This document shows positions 1-5,959 of a DNA stretch of 11,278 bases, piece by piece. The position numbers were made by a program, and so were the translations under genes. The notes below the pieces were generated by a model. That model ran no database searches and was not told the origin of the DNA. It was given only the letters and a program-made list of their open reading frames with translations. Origin of the DNA: Deinococcus sp. (lineage in GTDB: Bacteria; Deinococcota; Deinococci; Deinococcales; Deinococcaceae); contig NZ_JANYGJ010000210.1 in the NCBI RefSeq assembly GCF_025362455.1, forward strand, positions 1 to 11,278. Direction: 5' to 3'. Within the stretch, counting starts at the first letter, position 1; each line of letters begins with the position of its first letter.

Positions 1-156
1 GGATTGCTGGCCGCCTGGGCACAGGCGCAGGGCTTCGAGTTGCCCATCGTGCAGGGGGTGGCGGCGGTGGCGAGCGGCCAGCTCACCGCCCAGGCGGCCC
101 TGAGCGCCCTGATGAGCCGGGGTGCCAGGCCGGAGGACGATCAGGAAGAGGAGTAG
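1..156 (+). CDS. gpsA: Glycerol-3-phosphate dehydrogenase [NAD(P)+], C-terminal fragment
   Basis: This is the last 51 codons of a gene that starts upstream of the window, open from base 1 to the TAG at 154-156. The peptide contains AQAQGFELPIVQGVAAV followed by a segment ending ALSALMSR. It resembles the C-terminal helices of GpsA, where a 'G.E.PI...V' segment is followed by '.A...LM.R'. GpsA reduces dihydroxyacetone phosphate to sn-glycerol-3-phosphate for membrane phospholipid synthesis in the cytoplasm. The tail ends in an acidic stretch (EDDQEEE). The gene lies outside the integrated element and is chromosomal flank. The identification rests on a short C-terminal piece, so it is likely but not certain. 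Confidence 0.65.
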   Translation, partial: GLLAAWAQAQGFELPIVQGVAAVASGQLTAQAALSALMSRGARPEDDQEEE

Positions 157-196
157 GCCGGAGCAGGCCGCCGGGTACGATGCGGCACGCGCGACG

Positions 197-212
197 CTGG
201 GTCACAACCCAG
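197..212 (+). terminator. Weak hairpin downstream of gpsA
   Basis: CTGGGT and ACCCAG form a perfect 6-bp stem around a 4-nt CACA loop, 40 bases after the gpsA stop codon. No proper T-run follows, so its role as a terminator is doubtful. Confidence 0.25.
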
Positions 213-236
213 GCTAGTTCTACCTTCAGCGTCTCT

Positions 237-272
237 TAATTTTCATAAGTATTTCGTTAGAAATGAAAATTA
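237..272. promoter_or_regulatory. 10-bp inverted repeat upstream of the membrane-protein gene
   Basis: TAATTTTCAT (237-246) and ATGAAAATTA (263-272) are perfect reverse complements with a 16-bp spacer, ending 18 bases before the ATG at 291. It could be a regulator-binding site or a 5'-leader hairpin. The surrounding DNA is much richer in A+T than the flanks. Confidence 0.4.
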
Positions 273-290
273 CATGTCATCTTGATAAAT

Positions 291-926
291 ATGAGTGGAT
301 TCTTCTCTCTTCTGTCAAGCGTTGCATTCATCACCATGCTGGTATTTGTTGTTCTGGCGAGGCGTAGGCGCCCTGGTGCCGCGCGGAAAGGCTGGTTTGC
401 CGCAGCCGCCTGGATCGGGTTGACGCTGTTGGCAGGCGCAACCATCTCACCTCCCGAACGAGCCTCGGCTCAAGCTGCCCAGAACATCGCCGCAGAGGAA
501 ACGGCCCGCCGGGAGTCTGCTGAGGCACAAGCCGCACAAGCCGAGGCGAACAAGGCAGCAGCTCAGGCAAAAGCAAATTTGGAGCCTCAGCCTTCAATAT
601 CACTCGCTAGCGATTTGGCAAGCATGGGCAAAAATCCGAGCACGTTAGAGGCGGCAGAGGTAAGCACCGAAGCGGAACGTTACTATTACACTTGGGAGCG
701 ACCGGATATTGGCGAGGAGGTCACAACGGTCTGGGTCGCGCCCGACAACTGGTGGATAAAAATCTCAAAGCCAAGCTTCGCTTTGGAATCTCTAGGAAAT
801 TTGCAAGGTCGAGAATTTCAGGATGGACCGCTAAAAGGTATACAGTCGACCAGTAGAATTTCGACGGTCATACATTTAGAGACCAAGAAATGGCGTCCAT
901 ACATAGACAAGGCGGCGTCAAACTAA
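291..926 (+). CDS. Predicted membrane-anchored protein of unknown function, with coiled coil
   Basis: A 211-aa protein is read from the ATG at 291. An in-frame TTG at 282 is possible, but neither start has a visible Shine-Dalgarno. Residues 4-22 and about 34-52 are hydrophobic and separated by a basic RRRR turn, suggesting a two-helix membrane anchor with the turn in the cytoplasm. Residues about 60-97 are Ala/Glu/Gln-rich with Lys and Arg and look helical or coiled coil. The C-terminal 100 residues are mixed, with aromatic clusters (YYYTWERP, DNWWIKI), and may fold as a small domain. No family is recognised. GC content is clearly lower than in gpsA, hinting at horizontal origin, but the gene lies outside the attL boundary and is not part of the downstream element. 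A strong hairpin terminator follows. Confidence 0.6.
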   Translation: MSGFFSLLSSVAFITMLVFVVLARRRRPGAARKGWFAAAAWIGLTLLAGATISPPERASAQAAQNIAAEETARRESAEAQAAQAEANKAAAQAKANLEPQPSISLASDLASMGKNPSTLEAAEVSTEAERYYYTWERPDIGEEVTTVWVAPDNWWIKISKPSFALESLGNLQGREFQDGPLKGIQSTSRISTVIHLETKKWRPYIDKAASN

Positions 927-932
927 ACGGTC

Positions 933-962
933 AAAGGCGCAGATACAAAATTCTGCGCCTTT
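933..962 (+). terminator. Rho-independent terminator after the membrane-protein gene
   Basis: AAAGGCGCAGA and TCTGCGCCTTT form a perfect 11-bp stem with an 8-nt loop, starting 7 bases after the stop codon and followed by a pyrimidine-rich stretch. Its flanking A and T residues make it potentially bidirectional. Confidence 0.75.
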
Positions 963-971
963 CCCCTTCTT

Positions 972-1017
972 TGGTGCACTCGACTGGATTCGAACCAGTG
1001 GCCTGCCCCTTAGGAGG
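972..1017. repeat. attL: displaced 3' half of tRNA-Arg(CCU)
   Basis: These 46 bp match 11044-11089 at 45 of 46 positions; the mismatch is T989 against G11061. They contain, on the minus strand, the anticodon loop, variable region, T arm, 3' acceptor strand and CCA of the tRNA, but no 5' half. This is the remnant left when an element integrates in a tRNA gene and supplies its own 3' half to restore it. The single difference falls at T-loop position 59, which is variable and should be neutral. The block marks the left boundary of the element. Confidence 0.85.
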
Positions 1018-1036
1018 ACGTGTCACCACTCCTAAG
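1009..1036. promoter_or_regulatory. Inverted repeat at the attL crossover edge
   Basis: CTTAGGAG (1009-1016, the anticodon-loop sequence) and CTCCTAAG (1029-1036) are perfect inverted repeats 12 bp apart, spanning the attL/element junction. It could be a pair of core-type integrase sites or an accessory-protein site. The functional reading is inference. Confidence 0.35.
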
Positions 1037-1084
1037 CGCTACTGAGGGCTACTGTGAATTTGCGTCTGGAACGGCGTTTACTAC

Positions 1085-1104
1085 TTTTCAGGCATTTTCA
1101 GGAA
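1085..1104. repeat. Tandem 10-bp direct repeat inside the left end
   Basis: TTTTCAGGCA and TTTTCAGGAA are adjacent copies with 9 of 10 bases identical, between attL and the arm-type repeats. Direct repeats here could bind an excisionase or integrase. No function is proven. Confidence 0.35.
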
Positions 1105-1130
1105 TGAGTAGAAATGCCCAGTTTTACCGT

Positions 1131-1151
1131 GCTACTACACCGCTACTACAC
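1131..1151. repeat. Left arm-type direct repeats of the integrase (proposed)
   Basis: Two copies of GCTACTACAC start at 1131 and 1142, an 11-bp period close to one helical turn. The same arrangement occurs inside the other end of the element at 10971-10991, differing only in the single spacer base. Weaker GCTACT copies lie at 1038 and 1048. Paired short direct repeats near both ends are the hallmark of arm-type sites bound by the N-terminal domain of lambda-type tyrosine integrases. Confidence 0.6.
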
Positions 1152-1197
1152 TGAAACTGAGGCGACCTGTACATCGTCTGACACGCCTAGAAACGGG

Positions 1198-1203
1198 TAG
1201 AAT
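1198..1203 (+). promoter_or_regulatory. Candidate -10 element for the 1291 gene
   Basis: TAGAAT in an A-rich patch (about 1190-1216) lies roughly 90 bases before the ATG. The nearest -35-like hexamer, CTGACA at 1178-1183, is only 14 bases away, shorter than normal spacing. A promoter is likely somewhere here, because this is the first gene after the element boundary, but the exact elements are uncertain. Confidence 0.3.
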
Positions 1204-1290
1204 AGAAATAGAAAACCGCCCCCGGAGGAGCGGGCCAACTTTCGTGGGTCTGGCCTCTCCAATCTACTCCGGGCGCGAGCTGGTGAGTAC

Positions 1291-2007
1291 ATGGATGATG
1301 GGGCAAACAAGCGGGGTCGGAAAGCCAGGCGGGGGACGCTCAAGCTGCACAGACTTTTCGGCCCTCTTGAGATCAGGGTAAGGTTAGTCTCTGCCTCTTG
1401 CGATTACCCTGTCATCTTGCGGTTACTTGGGGATGCCTACTATGAAGCCACCCGTGACACAGAGGGTTATTGGGCATTAGTCGATGCACTTCTCTCTAAC
1501 CAGACTCCTTTGCCTGACCACAGGGCGCTTGAGAAACTTTCGCTCTGGTCCATGTCACTGGGGCTTGATAAAACTGACTGGGCTAGACCGCTTGCTGCTC
1601 GCGTAGTCGGGTCTGCACTCTACGCACCACAACATCACCACGGGAACCCGGTGCTTTGGGCTGCGATACACGCAGCTAAATACATACAGGAGAAGCCGAA
1701 GAAACTCTTAGAACAGCAGTATTCAGATGGCGACTTTGAAGAAAAAGACTTCAAAGCAGTGCTCACTAAGACAGGGTTTCGGCTCCCGGTGACTGGTGAT
1801 TTCAAGCCTGACGAAGTCGCAGATTGGCTGACCTGGCGATTAATCGAGTGCGCGAAGGCTCGCAGAAGCGGGGGGCACCCGCCGGGCTGGACGGCTCTCG
1901 TGCATCGCTTGGGGGAAGGCACCGATCGCCCAGACCACAAGACCATGAAGAAGCACACCTTCGCCCTCGCTGAGTACGCTGGTATCCCTATCACACTGCT
2001 CGACTGA
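1291..2007 (+). CDS. Hypothetical protein, first gene inside attL
   Basis: This 238-aa cytoplasmic-looking protein has no signal peptide or membrane helix. It starts with a basic segment (residues 7-18, KRGRKARRG), followed by a mixed alpha/beta sequence. Tryptophans and short aromatic motifs recur (EGYWALVDAL, LWSMSLGL, VADWLTWRLIE). The end of the protein has a conserved-looking segment, GWTALVHRLGEGTDRPDHKTMKKH. No family or catalytic motif is recognised. The ATG has GGTGAG about 5 bases upstream. Its GC content is clearly lower than the replication genes, so it may be cargo acquired separately. It is separated from the next gene by a perfect 15-bp hairpin and may be its own transcription unit. 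Its position next to the attachment site is typical of accessory cargo; a defence or regulatory role would be a guess. Confidence 0.7.
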   Translation: MDDGANKRGRKARRGTLKLHRLFGPLEIRVRLVSASCDYPVILRLLGDAYYEATRDTEGYWALVDALLSNQTPLPDHRALEKLSLWSMSLGLDKTDWARPLAARVVGSALYAPQHHHGNPVLWAAIHAAKYIQEKPKKLLEQQYSDGDFEEKDFKAVLTKTGFRLPVTGDFKPDEVADWLTWRLIECAKARRSGGHPPGWTALVHRLGEGTDRPDHKTMKKHTFALAEYAGIPITLLD

Positions 2008-2008
2008 A

Positions 2009-2051
2009 GTTCGGGAATTAGAGAAGCTGTTGCCCGCTCTAATTCCCGAAC
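2009..2051 (+). terminator. Perfect 15-bp hairpin between the 1291 and 2082 genes
   Basis: The 15-mer at 2009-2023 (GTTCGGGAATTAGAG) is exactly reverse-complemented at 2037-2051, with a 13-nt loop, two bases after the upstream stop codon. No U-tract follows, so it may be a factor-assisted terminator, an attenuator, or a DNA operator for the HTH protein encoded 30 bases downstream. Confidence 0.5.
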
Positions 2052-2081
2052 GTCGCGGTATGTCCGCCTGAGCATAAAGGC

Positions 2082-2360
2082 ATGAATACCAACACCTCAG
2101 CAGAGCTTTTAGGCGTAGCGGACATTCGCAAGAACTACAACCTGGGCCGTGATCTCACCACGGAACTGATCGCCCTTCTTCCCCATATCGTGCTGGGGCA
2201 GCGGGGCCGGGGCGAACGGCGAGTGGTCCGGCGCTCGGATTTTGACCGGCTGATCGAGCGGGCCGCTGAGGAGCGGAGCGACCTCCGAGACTTCTCCAGC
2301 ACCTTCACGCCCGACACCCTGCGGGCCTGGCTGGTCGGCAGCTCACACGGGGCCAACTGA
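2082..2360 (+). CDS. Small helix-turn-helix protein, excisionase/AlpA-like
   Basis: A 92-aa protein. Residues 9-33 (LLGVADIRKNYNLGRDLTTELI) fit the helix-turn-helix of MerR-like excisionase/AlpA proteins. They are followed by a basic wing, IVLGQRGRGERRVVRRSDF (residues 36-54), in the usual '.R..RVRRSD' style of that fold. Such proteins bend DNA for excision or activate transcription of integrase or replication genes. The gene heads the replication operon: its TGA overlaps the next ATG by one base. AAAGG lies very close to the ATG, so initiation is likely weak or helped by the 2009-2051 hairpin region. It could equally be only a transcription regulator. The fold call is fairly good; the precise role is inferred. 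Confidence 0.55.
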   Translation: MNTNTSAELLGVADIRKNYNLGRDLTTELIALLPHIVLGQRGRGERRVVRRSDFDRLIERAAEERSDLRDFSSTFTPDTLRAWLVGSSHGAN

Positions 2361-2533
2361 TGAGCCGCCCTGGACGAGAGGGCGGCGGGGCAGAACTGAA
2401 CACCCCTATTTTACCCCGCATGAAGTGGCTCGTGTTGCGAGCGTTCCTGACTCTCGAAGCTGCCAGGGGCAACGCCACCGCCTGGAAACTGCTCAAGGAC
2501 ATGCCGCCTCAGTCCGGGGAGGTCGAAGCGTGA
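2360..2533 (+). CDS. 57-aa protein translationally coupled between the HTH gene and the primase gene
   Basis: This short reading frame starts at the ATG at 2360, which overlaps the upstream TGA (TGATGA). It ends with the TGA at 2531-2533, which overlaps the GTG start of the primase gene (GTGA). These exact overlaps at both ends make it a convincing gene despite its size. The product begins MSRPGREGGG and has a helical middle, MKWLVLRAFLTLEAARGNATAWKLL in residues 21-45, and an acidic tail. It has no recognisable domain. An internal ATG at 2420 would give only 37 residues and has no ribosome site. Its last codons contain the strong GGGGAGGT ribosome site of the primase gene, so its translation probably influences primase synthesis. 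Confidence 0.6.
   Translation: MSRPGREGGGAELNTPILPRMKWLVLRAFLTLEAARGNATAWKLLKDMPPQSGEVEA
2516..2523 (+). promoter_or_regulatory. Ribosome binding site fixing the primase start
   Basis: GGGGAGGT lies 6 bases before the GTG at 2530. It decides in favour of that start over the in-frame GTG at 2425, which has no ribosome site and would overlap the 57-aa gene almost completely. Confidence 0.75.
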
Positions 2534-5241
2534 CGCGGGCCGACCTACTCCCCACAGACACGGCCCTCTACCTCGCCCAGTTCAGCGGCCCACACACCTT
2601 CCAGACCTTCGATGACCGCCCTGGTAAAGACCGCACATTGTCCCGTGTGCTCTACGACCTAGCAGAGCTGGCCGACCTCAACCGGCGCGGCGCTGGGGTG
2701 TTCCTGATGGTGAACGAGGGCGACGGCCAAGGGCGCAAGGCTGGGAACGTTACCCGCATCCGTGCCTACTGTGCCGACTTCGACGGCTCACCGCTGCCCG
2801 AAGTCTGGCCGCTTTCACCTTGCCTGACGTTGGAGACGAGTCCGGGCAAGTACCACACCTATTGGATTCTGGCTGAGGGCGAGAGCGTACCCCTCGACAA
2901 CACCGCCTTTGACCGGCAACAGGAAGCCATAGCGCAGGCAGTGGGGGCGCAACCGAACGATTGCAAGGGGCTCAGCCGGGTCATGCGGATGCCTGGCTAC
3001 CTCCATCAGAAGGGGGAGCCGGTTCTGTCGCGCCTCGTGTCCTGTACGGGTGAACGCTTTACCCTGGCCCAGATTCAGGCCGCGTATCCGGTGCCGATCA
3101 AGCCCACCCGCGCTGAACCCTCCGAGCGCCCGGCACTGCCTCTCCCTGGCGACAGGCCCAGCACTCAGGCTCAGACGCAGCGGAAGTACGCCCTGACCAC
3201 GTTGCACAGCTTGGCCGATGAGCTGGCAGGTACAGCGGAAGGTGGGCGCAATGCCGCGCTGAACACTCTGGCCTTCAAAGCCGGGCGACTGAACGGCGGC
3301 GGACATCTGGAACGCAGCGAGGTGGAGGCGGCGCTGAGCGAAGCGGCCCTTCAAACCGGACTGCCTGAGCACGAAGTTCAAGCCACCCTGTCCCGTGCCC
3401 TCGCAGACGGCCAGGCTGAGCCGGAGTTGCTGGCGCAGGTCGGCACCGCTACCGGCAAGCGCAAGGCGAAGAGGCCCAGTGACGATGCCGAAAGCGACGG
3501 CGAGGACTCCGGAAACAAGCGTCCCCCGGCAGGCACACGGGCGCTGGAGTACGCTCTCGAAGCCGGGGCCGAACTGTGGCACGACCAGAGCGGCAACGCC
3601 TTCATGACCGCCACCGGAAGCGGGCACCGCGAACACTACCGGCTGCCCTCACGAGCGGCGCGGGACTACCTCCAAACGCTGTACTGGGGCAAGGAAAAGC
3701 GTTCACTGAACGGCCAGGCCCAGGGGGAGGCGCTGGGCCTGATGGAATCGCTGGCCCGCCGTGAGGGGCAAGAGCACCTGACCGCCGTGCGGGTGGCGCA
3801 CCATGACGGCCACACTTACCTTGATCTGGGGTCCGAGAGCTGGGAGGTGGTACAGGTCGGGCGCGGCTACTGGAAGAGCATTAAACCGTTTGAGTGCCCG
3901 GTGCGCTTCACCCGCCCACGCGGGTTTCTGGCGTTGCCCGCCCCCGTTCAAGGCGGCGACCTGAACGAGTTGCGCGAGTTTCTGAGCACGGATGACCGGG
4001 GCTTCATGATGTGCGTGTCGTGGTTGCTGGGCGCGGCGTCGGGTCTGAGCCCTTACCCGGTCCTGGCGCTCAGCGGGGAACAGGGGTCAGGCAAGAGTAC
4101 CGGGGGTAGCACCGTCAAGAACCTGCTCGACCCCAGCGAGGCAGACCGGCGGCGGGCACCCAAGCAGGAACATGACCTGTTCATTGCCGCCCAGGCGTCC
4201 CACGTCCTGAGCTTCGATAACCTGTCCAGCATCCCGGCCTGGCTGAGTGACGCGCTGTGTACAGTCTCAACGGGCGGCGCGTTCGCGGCGCGGGAGCTGT
4301 ACAGCGGCACCGAAGAAACGGTGCTCAAGGCGGTGCGTCCGGTGATCGTGAACGGCATCCCCGATTTGCTGGCCCGCCCTGACCTGGCCGAACGTGCCCT
4401 GACAGTGATGTTCCGTCGCCCTGAGCACCGGCAACCGGAGCAGATTCTGTCGGCGCGGTATGAGCGGGCGCGGCCCCGACTGCTGGGCGCCCTGCTCACG
4501 GCGCTGGCGGAGGGGCTGCGGAATCTTGAGGCCACTCAGCTTGAGCACCCTCCGCGCCTGGCCGACTTTGCCCGGCTCATCGTGGCCGCCGAAGCCCGGC
4601 TGCCCTGGCCTGCGGGCGCCTTTCTAAGCGCCTATAGCCAGATGCAGAGCGAAGCGGCGTCTACCGTGCTGGACGGCGAACCGATGGCGGAAGCGCTGCG
4701 GGCCTTCATAGACAACGCCCAGGACTGGCGCGGCACGGTCAAGGGGCTGCTGACCGCGTTGAATGAACAGGAAGGCTATCCCGATGAGCACCGGCCCCCT
4801 CAGGGCTGGCCCAGAACGCCCCGCGCCTTCGGGGCGGCGTTGCGGCGGCTGGCCCCGGCCCTTCGTAAGACCGGCTATGAGATCACGGCGGGCGGGCGCT
4901 CGAACGAGGGTGAGCGGTACGTCTTGCGTAAAGAGCCGGATTCAACCTACACCACGTACACGACCTACACAGAGCCGCGCCAGGACAGCGAAAATCAGAG
5001 TGTACATTGGGAGGTCCAACCTACACGCGCTCAGGGCAACGTACACGCCGCCCCCGGCCCCGTGTACGTTGGAGCTGAAGGCGTGCACATTGAAGAAGCC
5101 AATGTACACGCCGAAAATAGCGTGTCAGACGGTGAAAGTGTACATCGTGTAGGTAGTGTACGTTCATCCGGCCTGTTTTCAGTGCCGGAAGTTGACCGCC
5201 CCACGCTTGACGCCGCCTCCGGTTGGGAGGAAGACGTATGA
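2530..5241 (+). CDS. RepB-type primase fused to a P-loop helicase/ATPase
   Basis: A 903-aa replication protein. Residues about 40-180 form an archaeo-eukaryotic-type (RepB-like) primase. 'RAYCADFDG' carries the metal-binding D83 and D85, 'SPGKYHTYW' carries H109, and 'LSRVMRMPG' (148-156) carries basic nucleotide-binding residues R150 and R153. A helical segment (about 215-310) with GRNAALNTLA is usual in such primases. The C-terminal ATPase has Walker A GEQGSGKST (516-524), a Walker-B-like LSFDN (D563) and sensor N608 in VIVNG, as in helicase domains of phage and satellite replication proteins. Together they would prime and unwind element DNA. The tail after about residue 805 is low complexity (TYTTYTTYT, repeated VH/VY) and is encoded by a DNA repeat array that looks like an origin. 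The GTG start is set by the GGGGAGGT site. The stop overlaps the next ATG by 4 bases. Confidence 0.85.
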   Translation: MTRADLLPTDTALYLAQFSGPHTFQTFDDRPGKDRTLSRVLYDLAELADLNRRGAGVFLMVNEGDGQGRKAGNVTRIRAYCADFDGSPLPEVWPLSPCLTLETSPGKYHTYWILAEGESVPLDNTAFDRQQEAIAQAVGAQPNDCKGLSRVMRMPGYLHQKGEPVLSRLVSCTGERFTLAQIQAAYPVPIKPTRAEPSERPALPLPGDRPSTQAQTQRKYALTTLHSLADELAGTAEGGRNAALNTLAFKAGRLNGGGHLERSEVEAALSEAALQTGLPEHEVQATLSRALADGQAEPELLAQVGTATGKRKAKRPSDDAESDGEDSGNKRPPAGTRALEYALEAGAELWHDQSGNAFMTATGSGHREHYRLPSRAARDYLQTLYWGKEKRSLNGQAQGEALGLMESLARREGQEHLTAVRVAHHDGHTYLDLGSESWEVVQVGRGYWKSIKPFECPVRFTRPRGFLALPAPVQGGDLNELREFLSTDDRGFMMCVSWLLGAASGLSPYPVLALSGEQGSGKSTGGSTVKNLLDPSEADRRRAPKQEHDLFIAAQASHVLSFDNLSSIPAWLSDALCTVSTGGAFAARELYSGTEETVLKAVRPVIVNGIPDLLARPDLAERALTVMFRRPEHRQPEQILSARYERARPRLLGALLTALAEGLRNLEATQLEHPPRLADFARLIVAAEARLPWPAGAFLSAYSQMQSEAASTVLDGEPMAEALRAFIDNAQDWRGTVKGLLTALNEQEGYPDEHRPPQGWPRTPRAFGAALRRLAPALRKTGYEITAGGRSNEGERYVLRKEPDSTYTTYTTYTEPRQDSENQSVHWEVQPTRAQGNVHAAPGPVYVGAEGVHIEEANVHAENSVSDGESVHRVGSVRSSGLFSVPEVDRPTLDAASGWEEDV
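4946..5164. repeat. Iteron-like array in the primase gene, candidate replication origin
   Basis: Twelve copies of GTGTASR (S = C/G, R = A/G; one has C for the second T) occur in 219 bp. Minus-strand copies start at 4946, 4955 and 4964 (exact 9-bp period), 5020, 5040 and 5103. Plus-strand copies start at 5000, 5062, 5083, 5138, 5147 and 5156 (the last three again at 9-bp period). The middle copies pair into three dyads: 5000-5010 with 5016-5026 (9/11), 5038-5047 with 5061-5070 (10/10), and 5081-5092 with 5100-5111 (11/12). The motif is read in all three frames, giving TYT, SVH, VYV, VHI, NVH, PTR and SVR, so the DNA rather than the peptide is repeated. Iterons in or beside initiator genes are typical of plasmid and satellite origins; origin function here is inference. 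Confidence 0.7.
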
Positions 5242-5651
5242 CGGGCACCGCTGCCCTACTTCAGCGCCTGGAAGCGGCGGGCGTGCTGGTCATGCTGAAC
5301 GCGGCGGGGGATGGTCTGAAGCTCAAGGCCACCACCCCGCCCCCGGCGGCGCTGCTCGATGAGGTGCGGGCCAGTAAAGCCGAGTTGCTGGCTGCGCTGA
5401 GTCTGCCGAGCACTGACCCGCCCGCGCCGTTCAGGGCAGCCCCGAAGGTCCGGGCCGACTTGAGCGAGTTGGCCCAGCAGTCCGGCCACTGCGGAAGTTG
5501 CGCCCGCTTCACCCTCGCGCCGGTCTGGGGGCCATACCTGGGCGAGTGCGGCGCCCCGCCCGGTGCCTGGTGGCCGGATACCGCGCCACTAAGCATCCAC
5601 ATGGCGCACACTTGCCAGGCGCACAGCGGCCAGGGCGGGCGGGCCAGGTGA
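5238..5651 (+). CDS. TubC_N-like domain protein with a C-terminal Cys/His cluster
   Basis: A 137-aa protein started by the ATG at 5238 (ATGA overlap with the primase stop), with GGGAGG 7 bases upstream. Residues 6-54 (LLQRLEAAGVLVMLNAAGDGLKLK... then LDEVRASKAELLAAL) match the pattern of TubC N-terminal docking domains: helix, beta hairpin, then a helix ending 'KAELLALL'. That fold mediates protein docking in polyketide/peptide synthetases, but related copies also occur in mobile-element operons. Residues 84-129 contain C85-x2-C88, C104, C126, H121, H124 and H129, a plausible zinc site. Its placement directly after the primase-helicase suggests an accessory replication role or docking partner; this is inference. 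A docking domain joined to a zinc cluster is consistent with an adaptor protein. Confidence 0.6.
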   Translation: MTGTAALLQRLEAAGVLVMLNAAGDGLKLKATTPPPAALLDEVRASKAELLAALSLPSTDPPAPFRAAPKVRADLSELAQQSGHCGSCARFTLAPVWGPYLGECGAPPGAWWPDTAPLSIHMAHTCQAHSGQGGRAR

Positions 5652-5959
5652 GCGCCTTAGCCGACACCCTGGCCGCTCAGCTCCAACTCGCCGGGCTGAG
5701 CTTCGAGCGAGAAGTGCGCTTTCATCCCGTCCGGCGCTGGCGCTTCGACTTCCTGTTCACGCCGTCGCTGGCCTGCGAAGTGGACGGCGGCACCTGGAGC
5801 GGGGGACGGCACACACGCGGCGCGGGCTTCGAGAAGGACGCCGAGAAGCTGAACGAAGCGGCGTTACTTGGTTTTACAGTCCTGCGCTTCACCGGCAGGG
5901 TGGTGAAAGACGGGCGGGCTTTGCAGACCATCACGCGGGCACTGGAGGTTAGGGCATGA
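5648..5959 (+). CDS. Small PD-(D/E)XK-like endonuclease (DUF559/Vsr-like fold)
   Basis: A 103-aa protein read from the GTG at 5648, which overlaps the previous stop (GTGA). Longer in-frame starts exist but would run deep into the previous gene. Residues 30-48 (RWRFDF...ACEVDGG) give D34 and E44 in the spacing of PD-(D/E)XK nucleases. They are followed by W50, a GGRHTRGAGFEKDAEKLNEAALLGF segment (52-76) and VLRF. The pattern 'EVDGGTW..GRHTRG.GFE.D.EK.NEAALLG' is familiar from small phage and element nucleases next to replication genes. These probably act on branched or mismatched DNA. A role in resolving replication intermediates is plausible but unproven. The next gene overlaps its stop by 4 bases with a GGAGG site. 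Confidence 0.7.
   Translation: MSALADTLAAQLQLAGLSFEREVRFHPVRRWRFDFLFTPSLACEVDGGTWSGGRHTRGAGFEKDAEKLNEAALLGFTVLRFTGRVVKDGRALQTITRALEVRA

Noticed and set aside
972..1017. A second functional tRNA-Arg gene
   Set aside because: Only the 3' half is present; the D arm and 5' acceptor strand are missing, so it is an att remnant.
2425..2529. Longer primase start at GTG 2425
   Set aside because: It has no ribosome site and overlaps the 57-aa gene; GTG 2530 has GGGGAGGT at ideal distance.
2815..3636. 273-aa open frame on the minus strand
   Set aside because: It is antisense to the primase domain, whose motifs are clear, and arises from high-GC codon use.
4946..4970. Protein tandem repeat (TYT) as the reason for the motif
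   Set aside because: The same DNA motif continues in other frames and on the other strand with different amino acids, so a peptide repeat does not explain it.
4946..5164. CRISPR array
   Set aside because: Repeats are only 7-12 bp, in both orientations and unevenly spaced, inside a coding gene, with no spacers of constant length.
5498..5647. Longer nuclease start at 5498
   Set aside because: It would overlap half of the previous gene, and the extra residues do not resemble the nuclease family; GTG 5648 overlaps the stop exactly.
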